Positions 50,601 to 62,900 of a DNA stretch of 64,000 nt are shown here, piece after piece. The notes below the pieces were generated by a model. That model did no database searches. It saw only the letters and a program-made list of their open reading frames with translations, and had not been told where the DNA came from. Made by a program: the position numbers and the translations under genes. Positions within the stretch are counted from its first letter, which is position 1. Each line of letters begins with the position of its first letter. This DNA comes from Pseudoscleropodium purum (lineage: Eukaryota; Streptophyta; Bryopsida; Hypnales; Brachytheciaceae): contig OZ017801.1 of assembly GCA_963969395.1 (NCBI GenBank), forward strand, positions 8,062,501 through 8,126,500, read 5' to 3'.

Positions 50601-53600
50601 TATTCTGCAAAAACATTTAAATTATTATTGTATGACTGCTATGACCTTCTTTTTAAAATAAAAAGGATGTTACTATTCATTATCCAACCAAGTTTTTGAC
50701 AAATAGTAAAATTGTTCAATTTCTCAATTTTAGATATCAATTTTTGTATTAGTCAATTGTAAAAGGGCTAAAGTTAATGTAGTAGTAGTAATTAGACATG
50801 AATGCCACATTCAATGTTTGTCGGTGGGAAAAAAATAGCTCAAAATTTTGTATCATTGTTCTTTATTGCTACTTGTACTTTGAGATGAAAATCCAAGTTA
50901 AGTGAATTTTATTCGATATAGTCACTTATTTGTTTTCAATTTTTACAATAAATATTATAAATGTTACAATTTTTTATGAAATTAACTTTTAAAATTTAAT
51001 TAATTTTTTAAAAATTCAAATTGAAACTTAAATTTTATTTTACAAGATAAACTGATATTAGAAATGATATTTGACTATAGGACTGTGGAATTGATGTTTG
51101 AATATGTAATCCACATAAATTGTTAATGTAGAAGTGAAGATTGTGAGAAAATGTCAAAATAGTAGTGACCTACAATGGTTGAAATTAATGTATTAGCAAG
51201 ATCTTATCTTTCAAGACTTAATCTCTAAATGCTCACTCAATAAGGAACAAAACATATATGTGCTATAAATTATGTTTTCTAAAACTTTTTTGTAATTTGC
51301 TCCAAAAAAGAAAATGTTATACATAATATTTGAAATGATCTATATGCTCAAATTTTGAAAATATTTTTCATTAAGTATTCATTGACTTTTTTATGGTATC
51401 CATCTTTTAATTTGACTGATAAAAATAAAAACATAGCTTCAATTAACTTTAGAAAAAAATCAAATGATATAAGGATGATATAATGTGTTTTTTCCGGCAA
51501 TTTGTTGTCAAATTGCACCAAATTTTTTTGCATGGCACCAAGTCTAAAGAAAAAAATGGGAGTAAAAGAGCCAAAAATTGCCAAAAAAACTTCAAACAAA
51601 CAAAAAATCTTGAACGAAATCAACCAATTGTGGATGAATGTTGAAATTTAGAGCACCACTATAACATTTAGTCTTGCCACTTTGCCACCTTGTAAATAAC
51701 CAAAAAAAACTAGGATGATAGTATTAAGACTTAATAGTAATATAGTGAATACTAGACCAATGATGAATACTCTTGTACTATTTTTCTTACCAAAAAAACT
51801 TTTAGAACTTCAATTTAGATAAAAGAAATATTCAAAGGATTTTTTTCTACTATATAATAAAGATAATAATTAAGAAATTCATCTGAAAATGTTCCCCAAA
51901 ACAAAAGAGCTATCATAAATAGTTGAGTGGAAATCTAGGGGTTCATTTGTGATTAAAATTCTTTGTTTTGAAGAGTAGTTAACATAACTATACATACAAA
52001 TAATAGGAAATAGTATGACCTATAATAAATATAATAATTTATATTATAAATTATTTTGTTGGAAGTCATCACTGTTTACTATAACTAAGTTATTTGTATA
52101 ATAAAGTCTCTCGTTCAATACAATGCATGTAAGAAATACTCTAATTTCTCTCTCTATCAAATGGATGGATTGGGGGGATTGCTTCACTTATCATTAAGAA
52201 TGGATGTTCACATGAAATATTAAAAATTAAAATAGGACACAAGCCCCTAAAGAATTTTGGTATTGCATTTGCAACCAAAGTCTCCCTTCCAAATGTTGCA
52301 CAAAATATGAAACATTGGACAACAAAACTACAACTATTTGATACACTTTAAGGTTTGTTGATTTAATTGCAACACATCAAAGAAATTCATTTTGATTGTG
52401 TAATCTAGGTGTCATTTTTAGATAGAAATAGCTCAAATCTAAAGTAGTTTTCAATACATTGGTTAGTGTTTGACATTTCTAGAAGTATTCTTTAAGAAAA
52501 TTGTGGAAATGGAAGTAACTATGTGAAACTATAACTAAGTTGATTTTCAATTCTTAACTACAATATTGAATGTATAAGTTCATAAATTTAAACAAAAAAT
52601 ATTTTTTATTAATACTAAAATGAAAAAGCATTCTATTTCAAATCCACTCCAATAAAATTCACTCAAAAATTCTCAATATGTTTTTGAAAACCCAATTTAT
52701 TAGGAATCAAAGGAATTTCAAATATTTCAAATATTATATTAAAAATTTGGAAATCACCATCATAAATTTATCCACATAGATATAATTTAATGTCTAAAAT
52801 CTGTATATTTTATTCATAAATGAAATTCTAAAATATATTCATTTGTATTGTCTTTCAATGCAAAAGCTTTTACAAATTTCAAATACAAAGAGCCCTTCTA
52901 GTCTTTAGAAATTAACTTCAAAGAAAGCATGGTAGCAAAGGTTACGTATGTCCAAAACTTTAGGGACAAGAATAAATCATGGCTTGACAAGAATCCAACT
53001 ATAAATTCTATCTACTTTTGCAATTTTTTTCCTATTCATTACTTTGCATCCAAGAGATAAAAGGCCCGTCAAATGCAAAACAAGGCCCATATGGTACATT
53101 TATTTTCATTTCTTTATTCTTTTAAATATTTTAGTTTTTTAAGTGAAGGAGCTAATGACACTTCTTTACAATAGCATCTATTGATTAATATCTAGCTTCC
53201 TCCTAGGCCAACAAATAAAGAAACCTTTATTAACTTTGGAGGAACACCGAGGACTTTTTGTATTGTTTGGATGTTCAACCATGCTTTATGCATATTGAAG
53301 AATGGAGGACAGTCATCCAATTCTTTTTGTCCAACTTTATTGATACTATATCCACATCATTGAGTTGAGTTCAAAACATTTTAGTGTTATTTTATTTTAT
53401 ATGGGGTTGTTTATCAATAAAATGAATAAAAGGATATTTCAATATTTTGAACTTTTTCCCCTTTATACTTAATTTTGACATTCAAAATGATTTTTTTACT
53501 TTTGGAAATAACTACAAAATTAAAGTTCTAAAGTAAAGTTTCTATTTCACTTGGAAATTTTGAAAAATTCCTTAAAATAAGCATTTTAATGAAGTTTAAA

Positions 53601-54939
53601 GTTGAGTATCTATAACCGTGATTGTTTCTCAATACATTATGACATAGAAATTTTCTTTACACTATGATGTTCTACACTAGAATGTAATTCTATCCTATAA
53701 ATTCTAGTTTGGGAGGACATAATTTGTATTTGATATGAATTTCCCTCATTTTTTCTTTAAGAATTCATTGTCGTTTGAATTTTGTACAAAAAAGATTGAA
53801 AGTTTTAGGACAAATATTAGACATGGGATTTCATCTCTAAAAAATAAGACCAAAAATTTCACTCATAAATAGTAAAGAAATGGAGAATATAGAGTAAAGG
53901 ACTTTCAAGTTTGACTGCATAGTTATACCTAGGCTTTGTTATTGGGGGGTTAAAGTAGGCATCCCCATTTCTAAGTGCCCACCCAAAGGCATGCCCTAAA
54001 GGTTTTGAAAATAAGTAGATACTAGATTCAAGATGTACAAGCTATACACATCAAAACTAGAGTATGGTTTTAGAAAATCTACTAAATTAGACTTTGAAAA
54101 CTATAATTAATTCATATAGTATTCAAAAAATAATTCATCAAAGTATTTGAAAGTCTTTTTTTGAATTTCCAATAAGATCTAACAACCTTAATGACAATTT
54201 AATAATAGAAACCACTCTATATGGCTTTTAAGTGTCTACTTGTAAGACCTACTTATAATCACCATTGTATATTTTGGGATTTTTACAATCACTTTTGTGG
54301 CAATCAAGTGTGAGATCAATGATGAAATCTTTTTTATGTTATTTTTATTTATTTTTTACTAAATTATTCATTTGAATTGTGTAGTTTGTTGTGTGGAGAA
54401 AAAAATTATTGAATCATTTAGCTCGGTTCAAATGGAATTGGCACCATGCTTCTGAAAAAATCCTAAAAAAATCCTATATTCCTATTGCTAACAAAGACAT
54501 TAATTCCAACCATGTATTATAATTGGTGTACATTAAAAATCTATTCACATAAGGTTCCATGAGTGAATCCCAAAAGACAATAGAACTTGACAATTAAATT
54601 ACCTATAACTAACATCCAAAGTGGAAGGTTCATCGAAAGCTTGTTCAACAACGGAACAATAATTGAGGGAGGTTAGACTTCTTGAAATATTTTTTAGTAC
54701 ATGTTCTTTGAAAGACAAGTGGAATTGGTATCTACTTTAAGTCATTTCATATTTTTTATAGAGCTTCATGGAATTAGTAATGATTTTTTGAAAGTTGAAT
54801 TGCAATGGTCACAAAACATCCACCTCTCACAATATACATTGTTTGTACATTTGCAAGTACAACAAAACAACAAATGTTACTTTGCAATTTTGGGGGATGC
54901 TTCTAAAGATTGAGTGCTTTTTGGACCTCCTACCTCAGC
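47663..54939. other. Long AT-rich intergenic stretch
   Basis: More than 7 kb without a supportable gene. It contains dispersed repeat copy 3 (51560-51710). The minus-strand frame 51348-51623 overlaps that repeat and is not credible. The ATG-started frame 54701-54913 (70 aa) has no family resemblance. Confidence 0.45.
51560..51710 (-). repeat. Dispersed repeat, copy 3 of 4 (weaker)
   Basis: The plus strand reads TGGATGAATGTTGAAATTT, then ACCACTATAACATTTAG and TTGCCACTTTG, the reverse complement of the core in copies 1 and 2. The outer part is more diverged. Confidence 0.55.
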
Positions 54940-55150
54940 CCTAGAAGGACGCCTCGGACACCAAGTACAAATGTTCATAATTCTATGTGAGATAAAAGTA
55001 CAAATGTGAACTCATCCTTGAACCTCTGTATGAAAAGGGGAGATATTGCACTATAGTTTGCATTCAATTGAGTGCTCTTGGTATTTTTTTTAAGTCAATG
55101 ATTACACTATGGTACCCAATAGGATGATTTCCACAGTGACAAATCTGTCC
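54940..55150 (+). repeat. Dispersed repeat shared with 21000-21240
   Basis: Same block order as the 21 kb copy. It ends at the edge of the GC-rich island that starts near 55150. Confidence 0.65.
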
Positions 55151-55249
55151 TCCTACTACATTTTTACCCCCACCACACCCTTCCTTTTCTCTTTTCTTCT
55201 CTTTTTACACAAATACAGGTTTACCTTTATTGCAAGGATGAAAGAATCT

Positions 55250-56600
55250 CCCCCCCTTGTTTTTGTGGCAACCAATCAACATGCTGCGCTCTCCGTTCCC
55301 TTCCATCCCATCCCCACATCCCAGTGGAGTAAGTTACACCGTATCCAAGTATAAGCTCCCTTCGCCGCCCATTTTTTTCATGTGCCAACTCAATTAGTTC
55401 AGCGTCAGAGTTCGCTCCTCCCCTCCCCTCCCCTCCCCCCGGTAAGGAGAGATAAGGGAAGGGGAAGGGGAAGGGGGAAGGGCAAGGGGGAAGGGGGAAG
55501 GGGAAGGTTCAGCTTAGGACGTAGCGTAGCTTTGTTTCGGCTGCGATTTGATTTTGTGGATTCTGAGACAATCCCCGAAGGAAAGGGTAAAGTTGACTGG
55601 GGCGTCAGTAAGAGGGGGTAAAGTTGACAAGCACGGAAGGCTCTCTCCCCGGAAGTCCTGAACCCCTGAACTGGGGTCTCTCTCAGTTCTCATCTCCTCA
55701 GGCGAGACCTGCATGCATGTAAGTTAGGCTTACACTTGTACTGTACTGAACTGAACAGGACAGACCAGACCAGACAGGGAGTCCAGTTCCAGTTCCAGTT
55801 CCAGGCCGCATCAATTGAGGGAGGGCCGGGGGGGAGGGGGGACGGGAGGGGGGACGGGAGGGGAGGGGAGGGGAGAGGGGGGACCTCGACAAGCGTGTCG
55901 CAACTGAACTGTATCTCAGAGGCAGAGTGAGGGTGAATGAGGCGGACCTGACTGTCTGCTACTCTGCCTGCCTGCTGGCTGGGCCGGGCCGGGCCGGGTC
56001 GGGCTGGGTCGGGCCTGTTGGCTGGCGGGGTCTGCCTGCTGCTGGGTCCGTCTGGTCCGTCTGGTCCGTCTGGGCCCTGCGTGGAAGACGACGGGAAGCA
56101 TCAAGTCACCCTGCTCCGCAAGTTTGTCTGCACGATCGGTAACCAGAAATATTGGCATGCTCTGGGCCTCCAGTAGGAAAAGGCCACGCAAAAGGACAAG
56201 ACGCTGAACCACGTCAGGGAGACAGACAGAACAACAACGAACACTTCCAAATGGGACGGGCACTCACTGAACGGAAGATTACCTTGACCTTTCTTACCTC
56301 CACCTTCACCTGACTTCACTTTATATTACCTCACCTTACCTTACTGTACCTTACTGGGGGGCCCGGACGGACAGGGAATTTCACTTTGCCGTGGAGGGAG
56401 GACCTCACTGAGTGGGACGGAATGGGAGGGGGGGTGGTTTGGAAATTAAAAAACAATAATAAAACTGGGGACTGGGTTGGACTGGGTTGGCTCGAGACTG
56501 ACTAACCCGGCCTGAAAACTGAACAAGGAGATCTAGCAGCAAGGGGGGTTGCCCAAAACGATCTGATTTTTGGACCAATAGGTGCATTCTTCATTGCTAC
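55250..56600. promoter_or_regulatory. GC-rich, G-run-rich island with no recognisable gene
   Basis: Sharp GC rise. It contains CCCCT repeats (55416-55438), GGGGAA repeats (55455-55507), long G runs (55822-55885), GGGCC repeats (55980-56012), three TCCGTCTGG units (56045-56072) and repeated CACCTTACC phrases (56280-56355). Such islands in this window otherwise mark genes, so this may be a promoter or a non-coding first exon. No protein family is visible on either strand. Confidence 0.45.
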
Positions 56601-56931
56601 AGGAGAGATCTCCAAAATCATCCATAAGGACACTTAGTTGAGTGATGCGATATCTTTAGTAAGGGTACTTCCGGCAAGAAGCCATGGGATTGAGTGGCCA
56701 TGGCAATGAATAAGCAATAAAATATTGAAATTGGAGCCTTTGGCCGGCCATAGTGTGAAGCCTCCCAAGGCCAAGCGCAAAAAACAAACCCCATATTATT
56801 TACTCAACTTCAATCTTTCTCTCTCCACATTAATCCATTCAATGATCCATGTTGTAATGGTGGAGACTAGGTTCAACACCCAAATGGCAACTTAAGAAAT
56901 TGTCATTTTAATGTTCATATATCACAATAAA

Positions 56932-57184
56932 CATTACAAAAAAATTTAGGCCTCAGTAAGGCCACCAATTTTGAATTGCTTGCAACTATCCCAGTGCAAC
57001 TAGAGAGAAATTCCAATTGTTTGTTTTTTATTTTTAATGGAAGTTGTTGATGTGGCCCCACTTGTGCCACATCAATGCCACATCAAGTTTATATATATAT
57101 TTCTTTCTTTCTTGTAATTGCACTACGGGGCACCAAAAACTAAATCCTTAATAGCCCTCCACATGGCTCAGATTTTTTCTAATG
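56932..57184. mobile_element. MITE of the CATTAG family, copy 3 (253 bp, diverged)
   Basis: Left end CATTACAAAAAAATTTAGG then CCTC; the right end is the inverse of CATTAGAAAAAATCTGAGCC. The interior has GATGTGGCCCCAC and repeated GCCACATCA, like the CATGTC/ACGTCA blocks of the other copies. Confidence 0.65.
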
Positions 57185-58985
57185 AGTCATTGTATAAATT
57201 TTAGAAGAAAAATCTTGTTAAAAACAATAAGAAGTTTATCTAAACCCAACCAATTGTAAGGTCTCAAACTCCATAATATTACAAATAAAATCACTCAACC
57301 CCAACCCCACCCTACATTTGTCATTTTAATGTTCATCATCTTGGGTATTCTCCATATTCAATTTCCCTTCAAAAGTAGGGGTCAACACTCAAAAAGGTAC
57401 CAAATTGGGTGTGGTTACCTTAGCTATCTTCTTTGATAAACAAGTTAGCATTATAGGGGAGGGATGCAATTGTGGGGGCACTACATAGATGTACAGTGTA
57501 AAAGGTACCTATGTTTGATGGTTGTGTAGGCCTTGGAAATCCAATGACCAATCACAACACCTCCATACTTAGATTCGCCTACAAAATACACGTCTATAGA
57601 AAAAATATACTCTTATAAAGACAATGATTTAGTAGTTTAGTTGCTTGTTTTTTAGAAATGCAGTCACTATAATATTATTTATTAAGTGTTGTTGATTACC
57701 TAAACATTATTGAAGGCCAAAGAATACTCAAAGATATATTTTTGTGTGACCTTAGGAAGTTACGTCAACTCATTTTGTGGGTGAATATGTTTTTGTGAAT
57801 ACATAGACTCTCTCAAGATTAATAGGGAGCTTCCTACAATTAATGAAGAATTTCATAACAAGTCCCCTTTAAAGCAAACAATTTTAAAATTATTTTGAGA
57901 AAATTGGAGTTTTGTGAATTTTGAAGAGATGATGAAGAAAACTTGTTTTAAATAAAGAATAACTTTTTAAAATCTCAAATTTTCTCTATACTAGATAATG
58001 TAAAATATCAAAAAAATCACATGGTAATTTTAGAAAATTCTTACATGAATCTTCAAACTCAAACACTTTAAAAAAAATGTTCGATGGATATTGTCTTTGA
58101 AAAGAGACCTAGCCAATGAAAAGTCAAATCCTTTCCAATATTCCATAAGTAATGCAAGGGGAAAATTTTGATTGTTTAGAGTATTCAAGTAGTTGTGGAC
58201 TTGGTCATGTGTAATTTTTGTAAGTAATTTTTTATTGCTCCAATAGTACTTGTAAGAATTGGCAAGTGTCTTCTTAACTCTTCATTATGACATTTGGTCA
58301 TAGAAGACAAACTTTGATGTGTTAAAATTTTGAGATATTTCTGTCCCCCCCCCCCCCAAAGGCATTATTTCTAGGAAAAAAATGATGTTTTTTCAAATAT
58401 TGAATTTTGGTTGCAAATATTTCAAAATTCATGTGGTCACATCTCTAGAAACAACAATTTTGAAGTGATTTTTAGGGGTTCAAATGCCAACTAATTCCAA
58501 CGGCAACATTCTTTTCAATGAAATTAGGCATGTGACGATTGCTTTTAAACACACTAACACCTAAAGATTTGATGTCATATAATACATTTTAATACTTTCA
58601 AGCAATTTTCTAAGATATTTATATAACTTTTTTGAAGTTCAATGAATGTACATATCTCTAATAGTATTGGGAATTAGAATGCATCTTAAGTTATCTTTGG
58701 TTAACTTTTCAAGAAACACCATCATAACATTATTAATCCTTTCAAAATGAGCAATTCATCTTTTTGAAATGCTCATTTTGATTGATTATGTTATACATAA
58801 AAAAATAATTTAAATGATGAAGAGCTTTAAATCATTAGATTGAACAAGGAACACTATAGACATGTGTTGTTGGTTGAAAAATTTGAAATTGAACAAGTAA
58901 AAATTTCCACACAAACACTTTCAACTCCTAAAGAAACATAAAGACGACAATATGGTCTCCTTCATGCTTAAACATGTAACCAATG
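57185..58985. other. AT-rich intergenic DNA
   Basis: No gene recognised. A 13-base C run occurs at 58345-58357. Confidence 0.45.
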
Positions 58986-59990
58986 TGCTAGGGGAGGACG
59001 GGGGACGCTTTTCATAGCATCGTTCAACCCAAAGAACAATCCTCCCCATGTTGGGAAGGTATTATGCTTTGCTAGATACTCGGGAGGAACTTTCAAGTTA
59101 ATGCAAGGATGGGGGTTGGTTGAGGAGCCATATCAAACAAATTTCTTCACTGCAAGGGGTGTCAATCCTCTTTCCAAGGACGCAAAAGGGTCCCTCCCCC
59201 TCACTTCATTAGTAAACAATGTTATAAATTTATTCTCATTCTCTCACCGTACCCAATGCGTGGCCTCCCGTAGCATTAGCTAGCTTAGTTCTAAAGGAGG
59301 CACTAACCTGCTTGTATCCCTGCCACGGAAGGATATACGATTGGTTCTTGTGGAAACACACAAGTTTTTTGCCCGTATGTTGTGATAATATTCCTCAACC
59401 CTTACTCACAAGCTTTTTTAAGTTTTAAAAAAAAATCAATGCCAAGGCTCCTGTCCTGCCCTGCCCTGCCCTTTCTCAGTGAGCGGCCAATCTGATCCAC
59501 GGCTTTTAGGGCTGGCCAGCCGTCGGAAAAGAGGGCCAAGCTGACTGGATCCACTCACATGCATTCAAGTGACCCAAATCACGCCATTCATGGAACTGCT
59601 ACAGAAGCTGTGTTCCCTCCCAGGTGCATGTGAGAGGGTAAGGGAACACAGCCAACACATGGGGTGACCCCTTCTTGTGTACTCCGTCCATACTGTATGG
59701 TACATGGGATCAACTTCCCCAGGGTGGGAACATGGAGCCAAGGAAGGAAGGAAGGAAGGAAGGGGAAGGGGAAGGGTTGGTAAGGTTGGCCAGGTCCTTT
59801 GTGCTTTTCTTGACTGCCTGTGTTGACAACGTGGGAGGAGGGAGAAGCCAAAAAATGGACAGAGGACAAAGGCTTTGTCAGTGGCGAAATTAATTAAAGC
59901 CCAGCCGAGGGCCTTGCCCTCACTCTCTTTTTTGTCCAGCATTTTGGCTTGCCTGCCTTCACTTGTAAGTTAATGAACTGAGGCTTTGAC
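58986..59990. other. Moderately GC-rich block of unknown nature
   Basis: Higher GC than its flanks, with CTGCC repeats near 59453-59471 and GGAA/GGGGAA repeats at 59741-59776. An ATG-started 60-codon ORF (59101-59283) reads MQGWGLVEEPYQTNFF but matches nothing I know. It could be an old gene fragment or repeat. Confidence 0.3.
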
Positions 59991-62900
59991 AAATGGATTC
60001 CATTTGTTTTTTAAAAAAAATGAAAAAAATTGAAAAATAAAGCCAAGGTCCATGGAAGATGAACTACGCAAAATAGTGAAATTAGGTTGCCTTCCCAATT
60101 AGGTTGCCTTACTTCATATAAATTACTTCATGGATCAATACTTGTACACATGGACGCACATGCAACTATGTCAATGGAGCTTTGAAATTAGTGCACTAAT
60201 CTATGCCATACACATGACTCCAAATTGAACGCATTATTATATATTAACAATGAATATTTATATAGTATCGACTGTCGAGAAATTAGGGGCAAACTAATTT
60301 CACTATTTTGTGTAGACGAGGTATTCCAATCCGAATTCTACACTCATGTACTGACTATGTACATTTTTGTTTTAAAATGTATCCACTGTACTAATGGTTG
60401 GAGTTAGCAAGACATTAAGTTCTGCCTATGAAATAGGCCTAAGAGGCTGGATTTACCCTAGGGAAAAAGGCAAGAATTTTCAACATTTTACTCAATTTTT
60501 TTTTCAAAATTTGGATTCATATTTGCAATCAAAGACCCTAAATTTACTAGGGGGATCTAAAATATACCCTAGTCATGGCTCAAAATAGGGGTCTTCTTTA
60601 CCTTTATCCTTGGAAAATCCCCAAATTATCCTATTGGAACCACTTCATAGGTAGGATTTAGTGTCTTGCTTGAAGTTACATTTCTTGATCTCCACCCTTT
60701 GGATGTATATAAAAAAAAAGCTAAGTTGAGAAAGGTAATGAAGTGGGTACTTTCAAATCCATTACTAATTGTAGACCACCATCTTCACTTTGTGTACATC
60801 TTCCAAATCAATTATGTACCTATGTGGAAGAAACTATTGAAAACCAAATTTTGTTCCCTTCGTAACTTTTGCATACAATATCTAAATGTTGTGTTCTTTG
60901 GTGTGTTGGAACCTCTTTTTACTTGCCAATAAGAAGATGTGAAAATTTGACCAATTTAATCATATAAATTATACACAATAGCATAAAGTGGCGGTTTGAG
61001 GGGGGGTACTCACCTTAGTTCAATTCACCTTATCCATCATCGTATGCTTTTAAATTGTGTCCCCTATCTACAACCTTCTAAGATTTGTGGGTTGAATTAT
61101 TGGGCTTGAAGAGATAGGAAAAACGATGGTAGTAATGGATATGGATACCTTACATGTGCAAAAGCTTTGGCACGACTTAGCTTGGGGAATGAGCTTTTGC
61201 TACAAAGACAAGGCCTCTTGTAGTACAACTGACTATTTCCTTGAAACCAAATTTTTTTTCAATCTGAATGGAATATTGCACTAATAATGAAAATTTAATA
61301 GTAATCACTCTCATTGATTTTAAAACGCTATAATTTTTAGTCTTGATGGATGTTTTTACCAACCATATTTGTATAGATTCCTCTATTTGAATGGTATTAG
61401 TATTTATGCTCTTGGTAAAAATCTTCACTAAGAATAAAAAACTTATAGCATTTCAAAATCAAATAGTATGACAAGTAGAAATTTCATTAGTAGAGTATTA
61501 GAAACCATGACTAAGATAACTAATAGAGCTCACCACCACATGGTAAAATGGGGTATATTCATTTCGTGAACTTATTAGTTATCTCAATGGTATTTTACTA
61601 GGGAAAAAATATATATTTTGCTCAGTTCTTAGTATATTGTGAAATTGGCCCTTTGTGTGTTGACCAGTTATACATTATTCCTAAATGTTTTCAAGGCATT
61701 TTGTACATAAATAATTATAAAATAAAATCTAGTAAAAAGATTGTTGTATACTAACAATGGTAAGGTATTTCTATACATTGTAAACTATAATATGGATGTA
61801 TACTAAACTATGATGATGATGTAATTTAATAAAATACTACCAAAATACAAACTCAAATATACAAGTGAAATATATAGTCAGAAAGGTTGTTTAGGTTGTT
61901 GAAGGATTATTTTGTATCCCTTCATACCAAGTGACTATCTACATCCAATGTAAGTTACATATTAAATGGGTGTACATCCAATGAAAAGAGGCATCATTTC
62001 TTTGGACTTCATTTCTTGATTGATCCCCAAAGTCCAAAGGAATTAGATGGCATAATTTCAATCAACCTCCTACCAATTTGTTTTATTTTTATTTTTAGAA
62101 GATGTTTATGTATGAAGTCGTAGAATTGAAAAAAAGTCTTTATAGAAGAAATCATTACTAAGTAGTGTCACCCTTCTTTGACAACTACCACTTTTGTGTC
62201 CTAAATTAAATATTATATCAAGGAATCCAATGCAATTTTAGGTGAATGATCACATATTTGTATATGATAAATATACTTAATTCCAACCATGTTACTCTAT
62301 CCATCTCACCTAGGTTATTGTCAAGATGGTAAGTCCTTTAGATGTATTTTCAATCACCAACAAGTTCCAATTGTATAAATTGAAATAGCTTAACTCATGA
62401 AGAAGAAGCATTCTAAATATGTTCTATGTACAAATAAAGATTTTTTAGGCACCCATTCAAATGTTTGTAGATTCTTGTGTTAGTTCTCTAACATCAATTT
62501 TGAAAAGATTTTAAAACTTTTTCTTTGATATTCTATAGTTTAAAATAGAATAAGCATTTTTCACTTCAAAAAAAAATTTCAATTTGAAAATTGGTCATTT
62601 AAAATTGATTTCAAAATGCAAATGGGACACAAATCCTAAGAATTGTCATATTTAGAACTTAGGATTTAAACTTGAAATGAATGAATATTATAAAAATAAA
62701 TATAATCAATATTTAATCAAGTTTAGGTGTAATTTTTAATTTCAAATTTTCTTGAAAATTATTGCTTAGAGGAATGATAAATTGAACTATAAACAACTTG
62801 TTTGATATTATTTATGATGAATCTTCATATTTTCAAAAAATTGACTACTTCCAATTATCAAAGTGTTAATAGCTAAAATTATCATGTCAAGTGCTTATTT

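Noticed and set aside
51348..51623. 91-codon minus-strand hydrophobic frame
   Set aside because: It is AT-rich and overlaps a dispersed repeat; hydrophobicity follows from T-rich codons.
55382..55621. Arg/Gly-rich ORF in the 55 kb island
   Set aside because: The RGRGKGKG stretch is just the GGGGAA simple repeat translated.
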